Assembly (NCBI GenBank): GCA_030832235.1
Contig: JAURJO010000067.1
Coordinates: 1-7,862, forward strand
From: Verrucomicrobiota bacterium
GTDB lineage: Bacteria; Verrucomicrobiota; Verrucomicrobiia; Opitutales; Opitutaceae
Direction of reading: 5' to 3'
DNA: 7,862 nt
The translations under genes and the position numbers were made by a program. The notes under the pieces were generated by a model. It was not told the origin of the DNA, did no database searches, and saw only the letters and a program-made list of their open reading frames with translations. This document shows, piece after piece, positions 7,101-7,862 of the stretch (position 1 is the first letter of the stretch; each line of letters opens with the position of its first letter).

Positions 7101-7862
7101 ACGGCGCCGGCTCACCGGGCTGTCCGCGTCCCTGCGCGAGGAGACGCGCACCACGGACATCGAAGGCAACGTCACCACGCGCACCGTAAACGTGGACACC
7201 GCGGCCCGGCGCACCGTGATCGCAATAACCGCGCCCGGACTGGTGCGTCCCGCGACGGAAGTGCGGCTTGCCGGCCTCACGATCAGCGAGTCGGGTCATG
7301 ACGGCCTCACGAAGCGTTTCACCTACGACGCGTGCGGAAGATTGGAGTCTTCCACCGATCCGCGCTCAGGCCGCTGGCTGACCACATATTATCTAGGAAC
7401 GGATCTGCCGGACGAAATGCGCGATCCGGCCGGCCAGCTGGTGGAGAAGAAAGTGTACGACGCGCTCGGCCGCGTGGTCTTCACGCGGGACGCCGCGGAC
7501 CGGACGTCGCGCGCCGCTTACACCCCCCGCGGGGAACTCTGGCGGCGGTGGGGTTCGGGTGTGACGCCGGTCGCCTATGCTTATGACGGCTACGGGCAGC
7601 GCACCCACCAGCACCTGTATCGCGACGAGGCCGCGAACCGCTGGGAGGCGGTGACCTGGCCCGGTGAAGGCCTCACGTCGCAGGCGACGGAGTGGGAGTA
7701 TGAAACGGCCACGGGCCTCTTGGTACGAAAGTACGACGCGGAACGGAAATACACGGAATGGACGTACAATGAGCGTGGCCAACCGCTGCGGAAAACACTC
7801 GCGCGACGCGTCAACGACACGCCGCTGACGGTGAGCTACCGTTACGTCGCCGGCACGGGCGA
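4168..7862 (+). CDS. Large secreted RHS/YD-repeat protein (3' partial, at least 1231 aa)
   Basis: The frame opens at ATG 4168, 5 bases after the previous stop, and has no stop before the window ends, so 1231 residues are seen. Residues 1-27 are a signal peptide (core FAALPFIAALLAVAPV, cut after CTA-Q). Residues 28 to about 285 form an N-terminal domain I do not recognise, bracketed by two IENP...LTAL segments. From about 350 there are degenerate YD-like hairpins (WTYTDAD at 352, FDYLDD at 438), and from about 718 clear RHS repeats: HDALGRL, AYDAAGEL (Y753), GYDTAGRL (Y777), TYDACGRL (Y1053), VYDALGRV (Y1097), AYDGYGQR (Y1139), TYNERGQP (Y1200). RHS proteins fold as beta shells enclosing or displaying C-terminal, often toxic, domains. 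Here the C-terminal core and variable tip lie beyond the window. The role could be contact-dependent competition or surface adhesion. The signal peptide suggests Sec-type export rather than type VI loading. Confidence 0.93.
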   Translation, partial: MKTHLRFHFAALPFIAALLAVAPVCTAQGSDPAPMVPVNFQAQVTAVPTYEIENPAFARLTALGVSGASASAQGEDYRGGEVFTSVGFARVRPGRTHLFEISSHAVTRLRVKVTPPPGHRVFINGIEHEMFDWALGDGGILPDQGFFSVRIDDGGGGPVGEAPSLRPGRILWSVALGTLRNGRTAGSLRLASDGLTADTFRPTSLYFDRDGPGQDGCHLGEDGEVLVVKRGGVLRQIHATSVLADIVTLSTTSYAIRLYPRTQVGAQSSDQTWAVTGEPLHEFIIENPVAPALTALRVTRRTSQNGSLTMWTQLTRQSTAPAGGSQWIVDDWMEKPAGATAVNSPVRHRWTYTDADRNELLEVLDETGVVVRSTFRRYADINFGTEVSRELEQEVQGHGSSAPIRTDYSYHTSLDRPGNWRRLRSVTSSDGTWAAFDYLDDFLSRGRIRQVRRPFGDAPASDPGPDAASGHITTYTYAHTDHWGTRVLPTRVETRVGGVVTARSDFSYADEFVTDAATAYRNSADANLPVRMTERRDYTAEGKFITTRLRAYREDADPQFRFFPGLTCSVENPDHTMTAHVYYPAAFNGETEPFSPLSSASGRVHVTLQGTHDAAAGQPAPALPFASQSLPANFRLLEGKSRQVRVLMGEQGLPLVSEQQALAGTWTVISQEFMDYTSSLLHRGTRRRTARDGELWPILTRIWTAGRVTTSVDEHGTVLNQTHDALGRLAATIREGASADGTTLAPVTTRFAYDAAGELSRSSIVSGTEALVRANGYDTAGRLIRESVPGRSETTHTHAVEARTRTAVLPDGATRIETRRRDGTVASITGTAVVAEYREQAVEADGRMRWVSRVRTASDARAREMITDWAGRPARRSEPGFGLNPARVEEITYDAATGLPAATSRTGYALRRFQHNAFGEMTRDGLDLEGDGLVTASMDRISDFETKVESFEGALWLTTTRWIYPHAQSATRVTSSIERRRLTGLSASLREETRTTDIEGNVTTRTVNVDTAARRTVIAITAPGLVRPATEVRLAGLTISESGHDGLTKRFTYDACGRLESSTDPRSGRWLTTYYLGTDLPDEMRDPAGQLVEKKVYDALGRVVFTRDAADRTSRAAYTPRGELWRRWGSGVTPVAYAYDGYGQRTHQHLYRDEAANRWEAVTWPGEGLTSQATEWEYETATGLLVRKYDAERKYTEWTYNERGQPLRKTLARRVNDTPLTVSYRYVAGTG
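6325..7862 (+). repeat. YD/RHS repeat array inside the large protein
   Basis: From about residue 720 to the window edge, the frame carries recurrent xYDxxGRLxxxx-type units. Clear tyrosines are at residues 753, 777, 893, 1053, 1097, 1139, 1178 and 1200. Spacings of 24, 44, 42, 39 and 22 between neighbouring units are near one or two times the usual period of about 20 residues. A longer interval, 777-1053, is broken only by the weaker unit TYDAATGL at 893 and holds diverged strands. The units differ strongly at DNA level, so recent expansion is unlikely. Confidence 0.85.

Overview
The window is GC-rich coding DNA, almost entirely on the plus strand. The proteins suggest a verrucomicrobial genome, possibly of the Opitutaceae kind: a secreted protein built from disulphide-free bacterial Ig-like domains and ending in a DTDGDG-type calcium-binding tail, beside a signal-peptide-bearing RHS/YD-repeat protein, with start codons that mostly lack a Shine-Dalgarno sequence. 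This assignment is inference from protein style; no rRNA or marker gene is present.

Layout. Positions 1-186 hold the last 61 codons of a small membrane protein whose start lies outside the window. A 105-base gap (187-291) follows, AT-richer at its start, with a small dyad at 195-213 and no convincing terminator. Four genes then run in one direction with gaps of only 13, 3 and 5 bases: a 187-aa exported protein of unknown function (292-855), a 914-aa secreted protein with four Ig-like domains (869-3613), a 181-aa exported protein with a TPR-like segment (3617-4162), and a very large RHS/YD-repeat protein (4168 to beyond the window; 1231 residues visible, no stop). No tRNA, rRNA, CRISPR array, insertion sequence or convincing minus-strand gene was seen.

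How the genes may work together. All four packed genes begin with a signal-peptide-like N-terminus, so the cluster looks like one transcription unit for exported or surface proteins. The Ig-like protein resembles an adhesive or structural surface protein. The RHS protein would form a beta-strand shell of the kind known to enclose C-terminal toxin or other effector domains, but its C-terminus and any immunity gene lie past position 7862. The two small proteins may be accessory factors. The joint function is inference from neighbourhood only. The most notable items are the four-gene exported RHS cluster, a tryptophan-rich insert carrying a DTDGDG loop between Ig domains 3 and 4, an internal IENP...LTAL repeat bracketing a domain at the N-terminus of the RHS protein, and a shared CCATGAA start context.
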